Origin: JAJPHI01 sp035541875
GTDB taxonomy: Bacteria; Desulfobacterota; Binatia; Binatales; Binataceae
NCBI GenBank assembly: GCA_035541875.1
Contig: DATKML010000029.1
Coordinates: 111,794 to 175,793, forward strand
Direction of reading: 5' to 3'
Length of the DNA stretch: 64,000 bases
Part shown: in pieces, positions 18,273 to 26,521 of the stretch
How the letters are laid out: each line of letters opens with the position of its first letter
Position numbering within the stretch: position 1 is the first letter of the stretch
The notes under the pieces: generated by a model
What the model was told of the DNA's origin: nothing
Seen by the model: the letters and a program-made list of their open reading frames with translations, nothing else
Databases searched by the model: none
Made by a program: the position numbers and the translations under genes

Positions 18273-18764
18273 ATGACCGAATCAAACGAAGACCAGTTAT
18301 CTTCGCATCCTCGCTACAACGTACTTTTTCTCTGTCAGGATAACGCTTGCTGCAGCATCATGGCTGAAGCGCTGCTTCGGCGATGGGGTGGGGAAGATTT
18401 CACCGCCTTTAGTGCAGGGACCAAGCCGTCATCCGAGGTCCATCCGCAAGCCGTTTCGGTTTTGCAGATGCAGCGTGTGTGGCAACCGGAGCTTGCCCCA
18501 AAGGATTGCAAGCAGTTTTTCACCCCTGATGCTCCGCGCATGGATTTCGTAATCAGTCTGGGCGAAAAGCCGCCTGCAGATCTCCCTGGCGGATGGCCAG
18601 GTGGGGTGAAGCCTATCCATTGGCGGATAACCGAGCCGTTGCACGCTGCCAGGCCGGAGCGCACGGAACAGGCATTTCGTCGAGCATTTCTCGAACTTGA
18701 GAACCGCATCAAGTTGTTCGTGCTCGTCTATCAGCGCGACGCGATGAAGCGGAAGGCCGCGTAG
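18273..18764 (+). CDS. Degenerate ArsC / low-molecular-weight phosphatase-like protein
   Basis: Taken from ATG 18273 (163 residues); an in-frame ATG at 18186 exists. The fold signature YNVLFLCQDNACCSIMAEALL corresponds to the P-loop of LMW phosphatases and thioredoxin-type ArsC (C-x5-R-S), but the Arg position is Cys (TGC where CGC is expected). The region where ArsC has its two resolving cysteines reads FVISLGEKPPADLPGGWPG, with neither Cys. The C-terminus still resembles ArsC (KPIHWRITEPLHA). Arsenate reduction by the known mechanism therefore looks unlikely. It lies 3 kb from the arsenic genes, across the pyruvate kinase. Confidence 0.78.
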   Translation: MTESNEDQLSSHPRYNVLFLCQDNACCSIMAEALLRRWGGEDFTAFSAGTKPSSEVHPQAVSVLQMQRVWQPELAPKDCKQFFTPDAPRMDFVISLGEKPPADLPGGWPGGVKPIHWRITEPLHAARPERTEQAFRRAFLELENRIKLFVLVYQRDAMKRKAA

Positions 18765-18791
18765 GAAACTCAGCTCACAGACGACCGCGCG

Positions 18792-20642
18792 TTACTCCAT
18801 CAGGCTCACATGTAGGGGTCGGAAGCGCGCGGTCTTCTTCGTCTGATGGTCCTCCATCCGACGCAGAATATTGTCGAGGGCTTCGATCGCTTCGACAATA
18901 TAGGGTCCCTTGTTGAGCATCACGCATTCGGCTCGCTCTCCGAGGGCAGCGTCGCTGATTTCCGCGCGCGAGGGGATTCCTCTCTTGGCCAGCGATTCGA
19001 GCACCTGCGTTGCCCATACCACAGGAATATGCGCTGCCTCGCAGATCCAGAGGATTTCCTCCTGGACTTCGGCCATGCGCTCGTAGCCGCTCTCAACCGC
19101 AAGGTCGCCACGCGCAATCATCACACCGACGGGATAGCGGCGCATTGCCGCCAGAATCAGATTGGGTAACTGCCTGAACGCCTGACGCGTCTCAATCTTC
19201 AGAATCGTGCCCATCTCCCTTGCTCCGAGTTCGTCGAGCCGGGCGTGAAGGCTGAAAATATCCTCGGCGCTGCGCACGAAAGATACGCCAACAATATCGG
19301 CATGCTTTGCTACAAAGCGTAGGTCTCCGAGATCTTTCGCGGTGAGCATCGGCAGTGTGATCTCGCTATCGGGCAAATTGATTCCTTTGTCGGAGCGGAG
19401 GCGACTGCCCTTTGCTGATGCGTGTTGGATTTCGACCAGTAACCCTTTGCTGTTCGCCTCGCGAATGATGCCGCCGATTTTGCCGTCGTCGAACCAGATC
19501 GCTTGGGCCGGGCGCACCTGACTGAAGACCTCAGGCAGGGTGCACGACACCACGGCCGCATCAGGGACGTCGAAGGGTAAGGTCATGTTGTCAGCAGCCG
19601 TGACAACCAACTGATCGCCACGATGCAGCAGAAGTGATCCTTCGAGTGCGGGAACCGCTTCGACTATCGCCTCGTCTGCCACAGTACGACTGTTACTTCT
19701 ACGGACGATGCGAGTGCCGGGTGTCACGTATGCGGTCTGTTCACAGGAAGCCCGCCATCCTCCTTCGGCCTGTTCTGCGACGGTCAAACTTCGCGTCTTC
19801 CCGCGAGCATCGCGGAACTCGAGCCGGTCTCCCGATCGGAGGGTGCTCAGAAAGCGAGCCGGTAACGGAAGTGCCTGAGCTACTCCTGATGCGGAAGGAC
19901 CGGCGTTATCGAGTGAATGCAGCCACACCTCAGCAGGAGTAGTCACCCGCCCGAGTGTGTCGCGCCGCGGATGCCATACGACAACCTGGGGACCATGTTC
20001 GACCGGCCCAGTGCGCAACTTTGGTCCGCCGAGGTCCATCAGGACGCGACAGTGCTGTCCGAGTTCCCGCCTCGCTCGGTCGAGGTTTTGGATCATGCGT
20101 TCCCAGACGTCGGGTGAGTCGTGCGCGCAATTGATGCGCATGCAGTTCATCCCGCGATCGAGCATCCCGCGCATCAGAGCGTAGTCGTCGGCACAGTCGG
20201 TGGCCATCGTCACCATGATGCGGACGCGGCGCCCTGTCGGAGGAGGTCCAAGTAACGAGCTCGTATTGGTGGCGAGGAGCTCCAACCCTTCCTTGTAGGT
20301 GGGATAGTCAGTCGTCTCGCGTGACTGCGCGGGTACGCCTCCAAGGTGATCGAGCGCCTGAAGAACCGAGTCGATCGTGGCCACGACATGCGCTTCGCTC
20401 CGACCCAAAGAAGAGAGTCCCCGTTCCGCAAGATCCTCCTGCAGTTGTCGGATGTCGCGATGTCGCAGCGCCAGGTAGTGCAGCAGGTTGTCGGCACTTA
20501 CGCGCCATCGCTGGTCCAGCTTGCTGAGTCGGGGTTGAAGCTTTGACCGGTACGTCAGCAGGAACTGCCGAAGATCTTCGACTTGCTTGATTAGGTGAGC
20601 GATCGTGACCGATTGAGATTCCTCAGGCCCAAACTGCGACAT
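18792..20642 (-). CDS. pyk: Atypical pyruvate kinase with N-terminal extension
   Basis: Start 20642 (MSQFGPEESQ) is preferred because GAGGAG lies upstream; a TTG at 20669 is possible. The 616-residue product has a helical N-terminal extension of about 140 residues absent from standard pyruvate kinase. The catalytic barrel follows: RINCAHDSP, LMDLGGPKLRTG, TILKIETRQA (phosphoryl-transfer Lys), VMIARGDLAVE (metal and substrate site) and ATQVLESLAKRGIPSRAEISDAA. It ends soon after the barrel, so the C-terminal allosteric domain is missing. The canonical VMLSGETA motif is replaced by CVMLNKGPYI. It probably interconverts PEP and pyruvate, with unusual regulation. Confidence 0.85.
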   Translation of the reverse strand: MSQFGPEESQSVTIAHLIKQVEDLRQFLLTYRSKLQPRLSKLDQRWRVSADNLLHYLALRHRDIRQLQEDLAERGLSSLGRSEAHVVATIDSVLQALDHLGGVPAQSRETTDYPTYKEGLELLATNTSSLLGPPPTGRRVRIMVTMATDCADDYALMRGMLDRGMNCMRINCAHDSPDVWERMIQNLDRARRELGQHCRVLMDLGGPKLRTGPVEHGPQVVVWHPRRDTLGRVTTPAEVWLHSLDNAGPSASGVAQALPLPARFLSTLRSGDRLEFRDARGKTRSLTVAEQAEGGWRASCEQTAYVTPGTRIVRRSNSRTVADEAIVEAVPALEGSLLLHRGDQLVVTAADNMTLPFDVPDAAVVSCTLPEVFSQVRPAQAIWFDDGKIGGIIREANSKGLLVEIQHASAKGSRLRSDKGINLPDSEITLPMLTAKDLGDLRFVAKHADIVGVSFVRSAEDIFSLHARLDELGAREMGTILKIETRQAFRQLPNLILAAMRRYPVGVMIARGDLAVESGYERMAEVQEEILWICEAAHIPVVWATQVLESLAKRGIPSRAEISDAALGERAECVMLNKGPYIVEAIEALDNILRRMEDHQTKKTARFRPLHVSLME

Positions 20643-20764
20643 GCAAACTTCTCCTCGGAGGACGATCAACCCTAGCCCAATCGCAGCAGCCAGCCAAAAT
20701 CCGATGGCACGGATTTCTGAGCGCCCGAAATTATCGCTCCTTTGTGTTCCCGAACTATTACGGG

Positions 20765-21704
20765 TTAGGACTCAGGTCGTGACTCTCGCCCGTTGTAAAC
20801 TCTTGCCTTCGGTTTTTCTGCCCGGACAAAGGCACTGGTAAATTTCCCATCGATTTGCGGAGCGATTTCCGCTGGATCCAGTCCGGCCGGCTCCAGAAAT
20901 CCTGAAGCCTGGGCCGTAGAATAAATCCGCGTCGGTCCAACCTCCACAGCAGTGAAGCCGGCCTCGAAGAGCTTAGTTCGGTATTCCGACTCCTCCAGAG
21001 GACCGGCGATACAGCCCGCCCATAACTCGAGACTGTGCTTGATCGGTGCCGGAACAGCGCCGCACACGACTACGTCTGAGACGGTAAAACGGCCTCCCGG
21101 TTTGAGGACGCGAAACGCCTCCCGTAACACGCGATCCTTATCGCCGGAAAGGTTGACAACGCAGTTCGAGATAATCACGTCCACGGAGCTATCAGGGAGC
21201 GGAATCGCCTCGACTTCTCCTTTGAGAAACTCGACGTTGGCGACACCGGCCTGGCCTTGATTCTCGCGAGCCAGAGCCAGCATCTCGTCGGTCATATCGA
21301 GACCATACGCCTTGCCGGTCGGGCCGACGCGGCGGGCGGAAAGCAGAACGTCGATACCGCCGCCGGAGCCGAGATCCAGCACGACCTCGGCCTCGCGCAG
21401 AGCTGCTAGCGCGGTTGGATTACCGCATCCGAATGACGCCGCCAGCGCTTGGCGTGGCAATCCATCAGTTTCTCGGTCGGTGTAAAGATTTGACGTGATC
21501 GGGTCAGTGCAGGGTGATGCGGTCCCACAGCAGGTGCCACTGCTGGTTTCCGCGGTACAGCATGGATCAGCAGTTTTCTTATCCACCACAGCTCGCCAGC
21601 TCGGCTGTCGTGCCGCAGCATCCCGGTGCGCTCTGACCGGACACCTGTCGAGCCGCTGCAGCATAGTTTTCGCGAGCCTTATCTTTAACTGTCACGTCAT
21701 CCAT
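20765..21704 (-). CDS. arsM: Arsenite S-adenosylmethionine methyltransferase, frameshifted near the N-terminus
   Basis: The natural start is ATG 21704 with AAAAGGAACA upstream. It encodes MDDVTVKDKARENYAAAARQ, the expected ArsM N-terminus, but this frame stops at 21579. The rest lies in a second frame that is open from 21664 down to 20765. The two frames join near 21584-21590 by a net +1 shift (one extra G in GGTGG would explain it). The downstream part has the SAM site VVLDLGSGGGIDVLLSARRVG and conserved cysteines in ISNCVVNLSGDK and WAGCIAGPLEE. It methylates As(III). The gene is divergent from arsR, with a palindrome in its promoter. Type is given as CDS because most of the protein is intact. 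Confidence 0.85.
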
Positions 21705-21729
21705 TGTTCCTTTTCTCCCTCTTTGATAC

Positions 21730-21745
21730 TTCGATAATTATCGAA
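21730..21745. promoter_or_regulatory. Putative ArsR operator
   Basis: Perfect 16-bp palindrome TTCGATAATTATCGAA, 26 bases upstream of the arsM ATG in the arsM/arsR divergent region. Size, AT-rich centre and position fit ArsR-family operators, which are released when As(III) binds the repressor. No second copy was seen in this intergenic region. Confidence 0.7.
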
Positions 21746-21822
21746 CCCTTAGTCAAGCCCTGTCCACCCTCTATCTGAATTACGAATCGGTTAAATGTTG
21801 GATTGAGCAAACTGGCGGATGG

Positions 21823-22233
21823 GTGCGCTTGAGGTTAGTCTATATCTCCAAAGAGATTGAAATAAGGAAACGATCAACTGTCGTCGCGGCGTTGGGCGCG
21901 CTCGCCCAGGAGACACGCCTCGATATCTTTCGCCTGCTGGTCCAACGCGGGCCCGAAGGTATCGCCGCGGGTGAGATCGGCGAGCGGCTCAAACAGCCGT
22001 CGCCAACCCTTTCATTCCACCTGGATCAGTTGCGCTTTGCCGGGTTGGTAACCTCACGGCACGTCAGCCGTTCGATCATCTATTCGGCGAACTACGACGC
22101 GATGAATGAGTTGATCGCCTACCTGACCGAGAACTGTTGTGGTGGCAGGGCGGAACTATGTGCGCCGGGTGCCACGCCGTCGATGAAGAGAGAATCCAAG
22201 GCGACTCCCGTGCGAAAGAAGCAACGAAGCTGA
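21823..22233 (+). CDS. arsR: ArsR-family metalloregulatory repressor
   Basis: Up to 136 residues from GTG 21823; conserved similarity starts around VVAALGALAQETRLDIFRLL. The winged helix includes IGERLKQPSPTLSFHLDQLRFAGLV (recognition helix) and SRSIIYSANYDAMNELIAYL. A vicinal Cys pair (TENCCGG) follows, as in the ArsR subgroup that binds As(III) with C-terminal cysteines. It heads arsR-arsJ-acr3 and is divergent from arsM. The start is uncertain because no clear ribosome site precedes the GTG. Confidence 0.9.
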   Translation: MRLRLVYISKEIEIRKRSTVVAALGALAQETRLDIFRLLVQRGPEGIAAGEIGERLKQPSPTLSFHLDQLRFAGLVTSRHVSRSIIYSANYDAMNELIAYLTENCCGGRAELCAPGATPSMKRESKATPVRKKQRS

Positions 22234-22244
22234 GGCATGAGCCG

Positions 22245-23489
22245 ATGAATGCCGCCGTGCGTAATTATGCGCTTGTCACTGGAGCCTATTGGGCTTCACG
22301 CTCACCGACGGCGCGCTGCGGATGCTCGTGCTGTTGCACTTCAATCACCTTGGGTACGACCCGATCGCGATCGCGTTCCTCTTTTTGCTTTACGAATTCT
22401 GCGGGTCGTAACGAACTTGCTCGGCGGATGGGTCGCCGCGCTTTCCGGCGTGAAAGTAACGCTCTACGGTGGGCTGGCTTTGCAAATCGGGGCGCTCGTG
22501 ATGCTAGCGATGCTGGATCCGGCGTGGGGACGAGTCCTCTCCGTCAGTTACGTGATGGCGACTCAGGCGCTCTCCGGAGTCGCCAAGGATCTTACCAAGA
22601 TGAGCGCCAAGACCGCGATCAAAGTGGTGGTACCGCAGGGGGAGGAGAGTGCGCTCTTCCAATGGGTGGCGCGGCTGACCGGCTCGAAAAACGCTCTCAA
22701 GGGCGCCGGTTTTTTCTCGGCCGTGCTTTGCTGAGTGTTCTCGGGTTCGTCGGATCGCTGCTCGCGATGGCGCTCGCCTTAACGCTGGTACTGGTCGGGA
22801 CCATCCTCGCGCTGCCGGGCACACTGGGTAAGGCTAAAACCAAAGTTAAGTTCTCGCATCTGCTGGCGAAAAGCCCCGCTGTGAATTGGCTTGCCGCAGA
22901 TCGACTCTTTCTCCTCGGCGCGCGCGATATATGGTTCGTTGTTGCATTGCCGGTTTTTCTGGCTTCGACCCTGGGATGGTCGTTCTGGCAGGTCGGTGCG
23001 TTTCCAGCCGCATGGTTTATTGGCTACGGGATAGTACAGGCGGCAGTGCCTGAGATCCTGCGTCAGGCAGGATCGCGACGGGGTGTTACCGGTGAAACCG
23101 CGCGTGTCTGGGCCCTGATACTCGCGTTCATTCCGGCCTTGCTTTGTATTCCGCTCGCAATGCGTTCAGCGCTGGAATCAGCATTGATCATCGGGTTGGC
23201 GCTCTTCGGCGTCGTTTTCGCAATCAACTCGTCGGTGCATTCATATTTGATTCTCGCTTATTCCGACGACGATAAAGTTGCGACCAATGTCGGCTTTTAC
23301 TACATGGCGAACGCCGGCGGACGATTGCTCGGTGCCTTTCTCTCCGGCGTTGTTTTTCAAGCGTTCGGTCTCACCGGATGCCTGTTGGGATCGTCGTTGA
23401 TGTTGCTGGCTGCAGGCATCTTCTCGTTCAAGCTCCCAACGGCACAAGCGGTGCCGATATCGATTCATCTAAGTGAAGCTGAATCCTGA
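22245..23489 (+). pseudogene. arsJ: ArsJ organoarsenical efflux MFS transporter, three frameshifts
   Basis: Frame pieces together encode a full ArsJ-like protein: MNAAVRNYALVTGAYW, then GFTLTDGALRMLVLLHFNHL, then VTNLLGGWVAALSGV ... GSKNALKGAGFF, then ALLSVLGFVGSLLAMAL to the end. Three one-base losses in homopolymers separate them: the G run at 22291-22293, the G run at 22403-22405 and the T run at 22710-22715. Restoring one base at each gives one continuous frame from ATG 22245 to TGA 23489 (about 415 residues). ArsJ exports 1-arseno-3-phosphoglycerate made by a GAPDH. No gap gene is present here, which is unusual. Confidence 0.85.
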
Positions 23490-23510
23490 CCTGATGAAGA
23501 GAAAACGTTG

Positions 23511-24585
23511 ATGAGTGCTGGTATTGCAGTTCCCAATCTTCCAGTTGCACGCAGGCTGCGCCTGCTCGATCGTATCTAACGCTCTGGATTTTCCTCGCGA
23601 TGGCGCTCGGCGTTGCGATCGGCAACCTCGTGCCTGGAGTAAAGCAGGCGGTGGATGCGTCGAGCGTCGGGACGACTTCGGTTCCGATCGCGATCGGCTT
23701 AATCCTAATGATGTATCCGCCGCTCGCCAAAGTGAATTACGGCGAACTGCGGGATGTCTTTCGCGACTGGAAGATTCTCGTCTTGTCGTTGATCAAGAAC
23801 TGGATTATCGGTCCGATCCTGATGTTCGCGCTGGCGATCATCTTTCTCCGTGATCGGCCCGAGTACATGGTCGGCCTGATCATGATTGGTCTCGCGCGCT
23901 GTATCGCGATGGTGATCGTGTGGAACGATCTCGCCAGTGGCGATCCCGATTACTGCGCCGGGCTCGTTGCCTTCAATTCGATCTTTCAAGTCTTGTTCTT
24001 CTCGCTCTACGCCTTTGTCTTTGTCACGGTGCTTCCGCGATGGCTCGGACTGAGCGGAGCAGTCGTTAACGTCACGATTGGGTCGATCGCCGGCAGCGTC
24101 GCGATCTACCTTGGTATCCCTTTTCTCGCCGGGTTTCTGAGTTGGCTTATCCTGGGATCGATGAAGGGGGAGAAGTGGTATCGTGAGAATTCATTCTGCG
24201 TATCAGCCCGCTTACGCTGACCTTTTTGCTCTTCACGATCGTGGTGATGTTCTCGATCAAGGGCACCGCGATCGTACAACTGCCCCTCGACGTTCTGCGC
24301 GTGGCTATACCGCTCCTGCTTTATTTCACCATCATGTTCGGCGTTTCGTTCCTGCTTAATCGGCGCGTCGGCGCAAACTATCCGCAATGCGTGACGCTGT
24401 CATTCACGGCGGCTTCGAACAATTTCGAACTCGCGATCGCGGCCGCCGTCGCGACCTTCGGGATCGACAGTGGCGCCGGCTTCGCTGCGGTCATTGGACC
24501 TTTAATTGAGGCGCCCGTTATGATCGGGCTAGTCGATGTGGCGCGATGGGCGCAACGGCGTTATTTTGCGACGAGTCAATTATGA
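23511..24585 (+). pseudogene. acr3: ACR3-type arsenite permease, two frameshifts
   Basis: From ATG 23511 the frame reads MSAGIAVPN ... RLRLLDRI and stops. One base missing near 23573 restores YLTLWIFLAMALGVAIGNLVPGV, typical of ACR3 TM1. The frame then runs through MIGLARCIAMVIVWNDLASGD, with the conserved Cys of ACR3, until a second loss near 24188 (GAGAATTC where GAGAAATTC is expected). It resumes as FILRISPLTL ... SNNFELAIAAAVATFG to TGA 24585. Ten hydrophobic segments fit ACR3 arsenite/H+ antiport. The length would be normal (about 358 residues) if both bases are restored. Confidence 0.87.
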
Positions 24586-25157
24586 GCGATTCAAACAAGC
24601 CAATCAGCCGCTTCCCGGTACCCGCATTGAGCGCGATGCCGGAGGATATCCGTACCCGTATCGAAGAGGTTCAGGCCAAGGCCGGATTCATTCCCAACGT
24701 CTTCCTTGCGTTGGCTCATCGCCCCGATGAGTTTCGTGCCTTCTTTGCTTATCACGACGCGCTGATGGAAAAGCAGAGCGGTCTCACCAAGGCTGAACGC
24801 GAGATGATCGTAGTTGCGACCAGCGCCGCGAATCAGTGCCATTATTGCGTGATTGCTCATGGCGCGATTTTGCGGGTCCGTGCGAAGAATCCATTGATCG
24901 CCGATCAGGTGGCGGTGAACTATCGTAAGGCGGATATCACCGACCGGCAGAAGGCGATGCTCGATTATGCTCTGAAGGTTGCACGCGAGCCTTGGGCTGC
25001 GGGAGAAGCGGATATCGCTGCACTCAAGCAGCATGGTTTCAGCGAAGACGACGTATGGGATATCGGAGCGATCGTGGCGTTCTTTGCGATGTCGAATCGG
25101 ATCGCCAACGTTAGCGCGATGCGCCCGAACGACGAGTTCTATACCCTCGGCCGCTGA
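24582..25157 (+). CDS. AhpD-like peroxidase-related protein (carboxymuconolactone decarboxylase superfamily)
   Basis: The ATG at 24582 overlaps the acr3 stop (ATGA), so it is probably translationally coupled. The 191-residue protein has REMIVVATSAANQCHYCVIAHGA, the CxxC-x3-H motif of AhpD-like peroxidase-related proteins, followed by ITDRQKAMLDYALKV and a C-terminal SNRIANVSAMRPNDEF typical of the uncharacterised peroxidase-related family. The redox-active CxxC suggests thiol chemistry. Its place at the end of the ars operon hints at a role in oxidative or thiol stress, which is inference. Confidence 0.87.
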   Translation: MSDSNKPISRFPVPALSAMPEDIRTRIEEVQAKAGFIPNVFLALAHRPDEFRAFFAYHDALMEKQSGLTKAEREMIVVATSAANQCHYCVIAHGAILRVRAKNPLIADQVAVNYRKADITDRQKAMLDYALKVAREPWAAGEADIAALKQHGFSEDDVWDIGAIVAFFAMSNRIANVSAMRPNDEFYTLGR

Positions 25158-25163
25158 GCGTTC

Positions 25164-26384
25164 TCATTCAACCGCACCCACCGAGCGCGATTTGATGTGC
25201 TCGGGGCGTGGACCTAGTCCGATCATCCGCCCGATGAGTCGTTGTATCAGGGGGACGCGTTGCGCGATGCGCAAAGCTAGGGGCGAATTGATTGGCCCGC
25301 CGGCTCCCAGAACGCGAGTTATCACGCGGCTCTGAATTGCGAGTTGTATCCGCTGGATTGTGTGGGTAGGCCAAGTGCGGCGGTGCTGCACTTGAGCCAG
25401 ATGCTCTATCGACAAGCTCCCAGAGCGTAGCGGTTCGGTGAGGGCGTTGGCGGTCGCGACTGCATCCTGGATGGCCAGGTTGATGCCGACCCCGCCGACA
25501 GGAGACATCGCATGGGCAGCATCTCCAATGCAGAGCAGCCCGGGACAATACCATCGGTCGAGCCGATTCACTTGGACTGTCAGCAGCTTGATTTGTTCCC
25601 AATCGCGAAGCTCGGCGACGCGATCGCCTAGTGACGGTTCCAATTCGGCGAGTCGCGCACGAAACTGCCCCAATCCACGCTTGCGGATCTCCTCATCGGT
25701 ACCTTTAGGAATGACGTAGCCGCATTGCCAGTAATCATCGCGATCGATCTGGATAAAGAAGGAGCCTGCTGCTAGACGTCCGGCAGTGTGAGCAAAATCC
25801 TGCGGCTCGCGCGAAAGACGGAACCACATCACATCCATCGGTGCTCCCAGCTCGATTGGTTCGAGACCGGCCGCCTTCCTTACGGACGAATAACGCCCGT
25901 CGGCTCCGATAGTCAGGATTGCTCGTATCGCGCTCGCGCCGACCGCCGAGTTGGTTTCCACGCCGGTGATCACCCCGTTTTCTCTCAGTAGCCCGGTGGC
26001 CTCCGTTCCCATCATGAGTTTGAAGTTAGGATACTGTTGCGCTCGTGCCGCGATGAAATTGAGGAACTCCCATTGCGGCACAAAGGCGATGAAGCGGCAG
26101 TGAGTTGGGAGACCCGAGAAGTCAGCGACCTTGAAGGACTCGTCGCCGATCTTTGCGTCCAGCGTGACGGCTTCCTGATGTGGCAGGCGAAGAAAATCTT
26201 CAAGCAAATTTAGTTCGTGGAGCAGTTCCAGCGTGGATGGATGTATCGTATCCCCGCGGAAATCACGCAGAAAATCCGAATGCTTTTCGAGAACCGCGAC
26301 CTGTACCCCGGCTCGCGCCAGCAACAGGCCGAGCATCATCCCGGATGGACCTCCACCCGCGATACAACATTGCACCGTGGTCAC
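25164..26384 (-). CDS. FAD-dependent aromatic-ring-type monooxygenase (UbiH/PHBH-like)
   Basis: A 406-residue GTG-start protein with CIAGGGPSGMMLGLLLARAG (dinucleotide-binding fold), the TIGADGRYSSVRKAAGL motif of flavin hydroxylases and IGDAAHAMSPVGGVGINLAIQDAV, which contacts the FAD. These three motifs define the PHBH-type single-component flavin monooxygenases. The substrate is unknown. It is convergent with the ars operon (6 bases from the AhpD-like gene) and divergent from icd. It lacks any membrane segment and should be cytosolic or loosely membrane-associated. Confidence 0.9.
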   Translation of the reverse strand: MTTVQCCIAGGGPSGMMLGLLLARAGVQVAVLEKHSDFLRDFRGDTIHPSTLELLHELNLLEDFLRLPHQEAVTLDAKIGDESFKVADFSGLPTHCRFIAFVPQWEFLNFIAARAQQYPNFKLMMGTEATGLLRENGVITGVETNSAVGASAIRAILTIGADGRYSSVRKAAGLEPIELGAPMDVMWFRLSREPQDFAHTAGRLAAGSFFIQIDRDDYWQCGYVIPKGTDEEIRKRGLGQFRARLAELEPSLGDRVAELRDWEQIKLLTVQVNRLDRWYCPGLLCIGDAAHAMSPVGGVGINLAIQDAVATANALTEPLRSGSLSIEHLAQVQHRRTWPTHTIQRIQLAIQSRVITRVLGAGGPINSPLALRIAQRVPLIQRLIGRMIGLGPRPEHIKSRSVGAVE

Positions 26385-26465
26385 TCCATGAAGCTTTCCT
26401 AAGGCGCACCGACGGTCAAGCGGGCTTATCGTTGCTGCTCCAGACGATGCCTGTTATATGATACC

Positions 26466-26494
26466 GGCGGCCCGCCATTTCCCGACGGGCCGCC
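26466..26494. repeat. GC-rich hairpin in the icd leader
   Basis: Nine-bp perfect stem GGCGGCCCG / CGGGCCGCC with an 11-base loop, 27 bases before the icd start. It has no T-tract. It may affect icd transcription or translation. Confidence 0.55.
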
Positions 26495-26521
26495 GAATTG
26501 ATCACGGCGGGTTAAAGCAGA

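Noticed and set aside
21579..21704. A separate 41-residue leader peptide before arsM
   Set aside because: Its sequence is the expected ArsM N-terminus, so a frameshift within one gene is the simpler reading.
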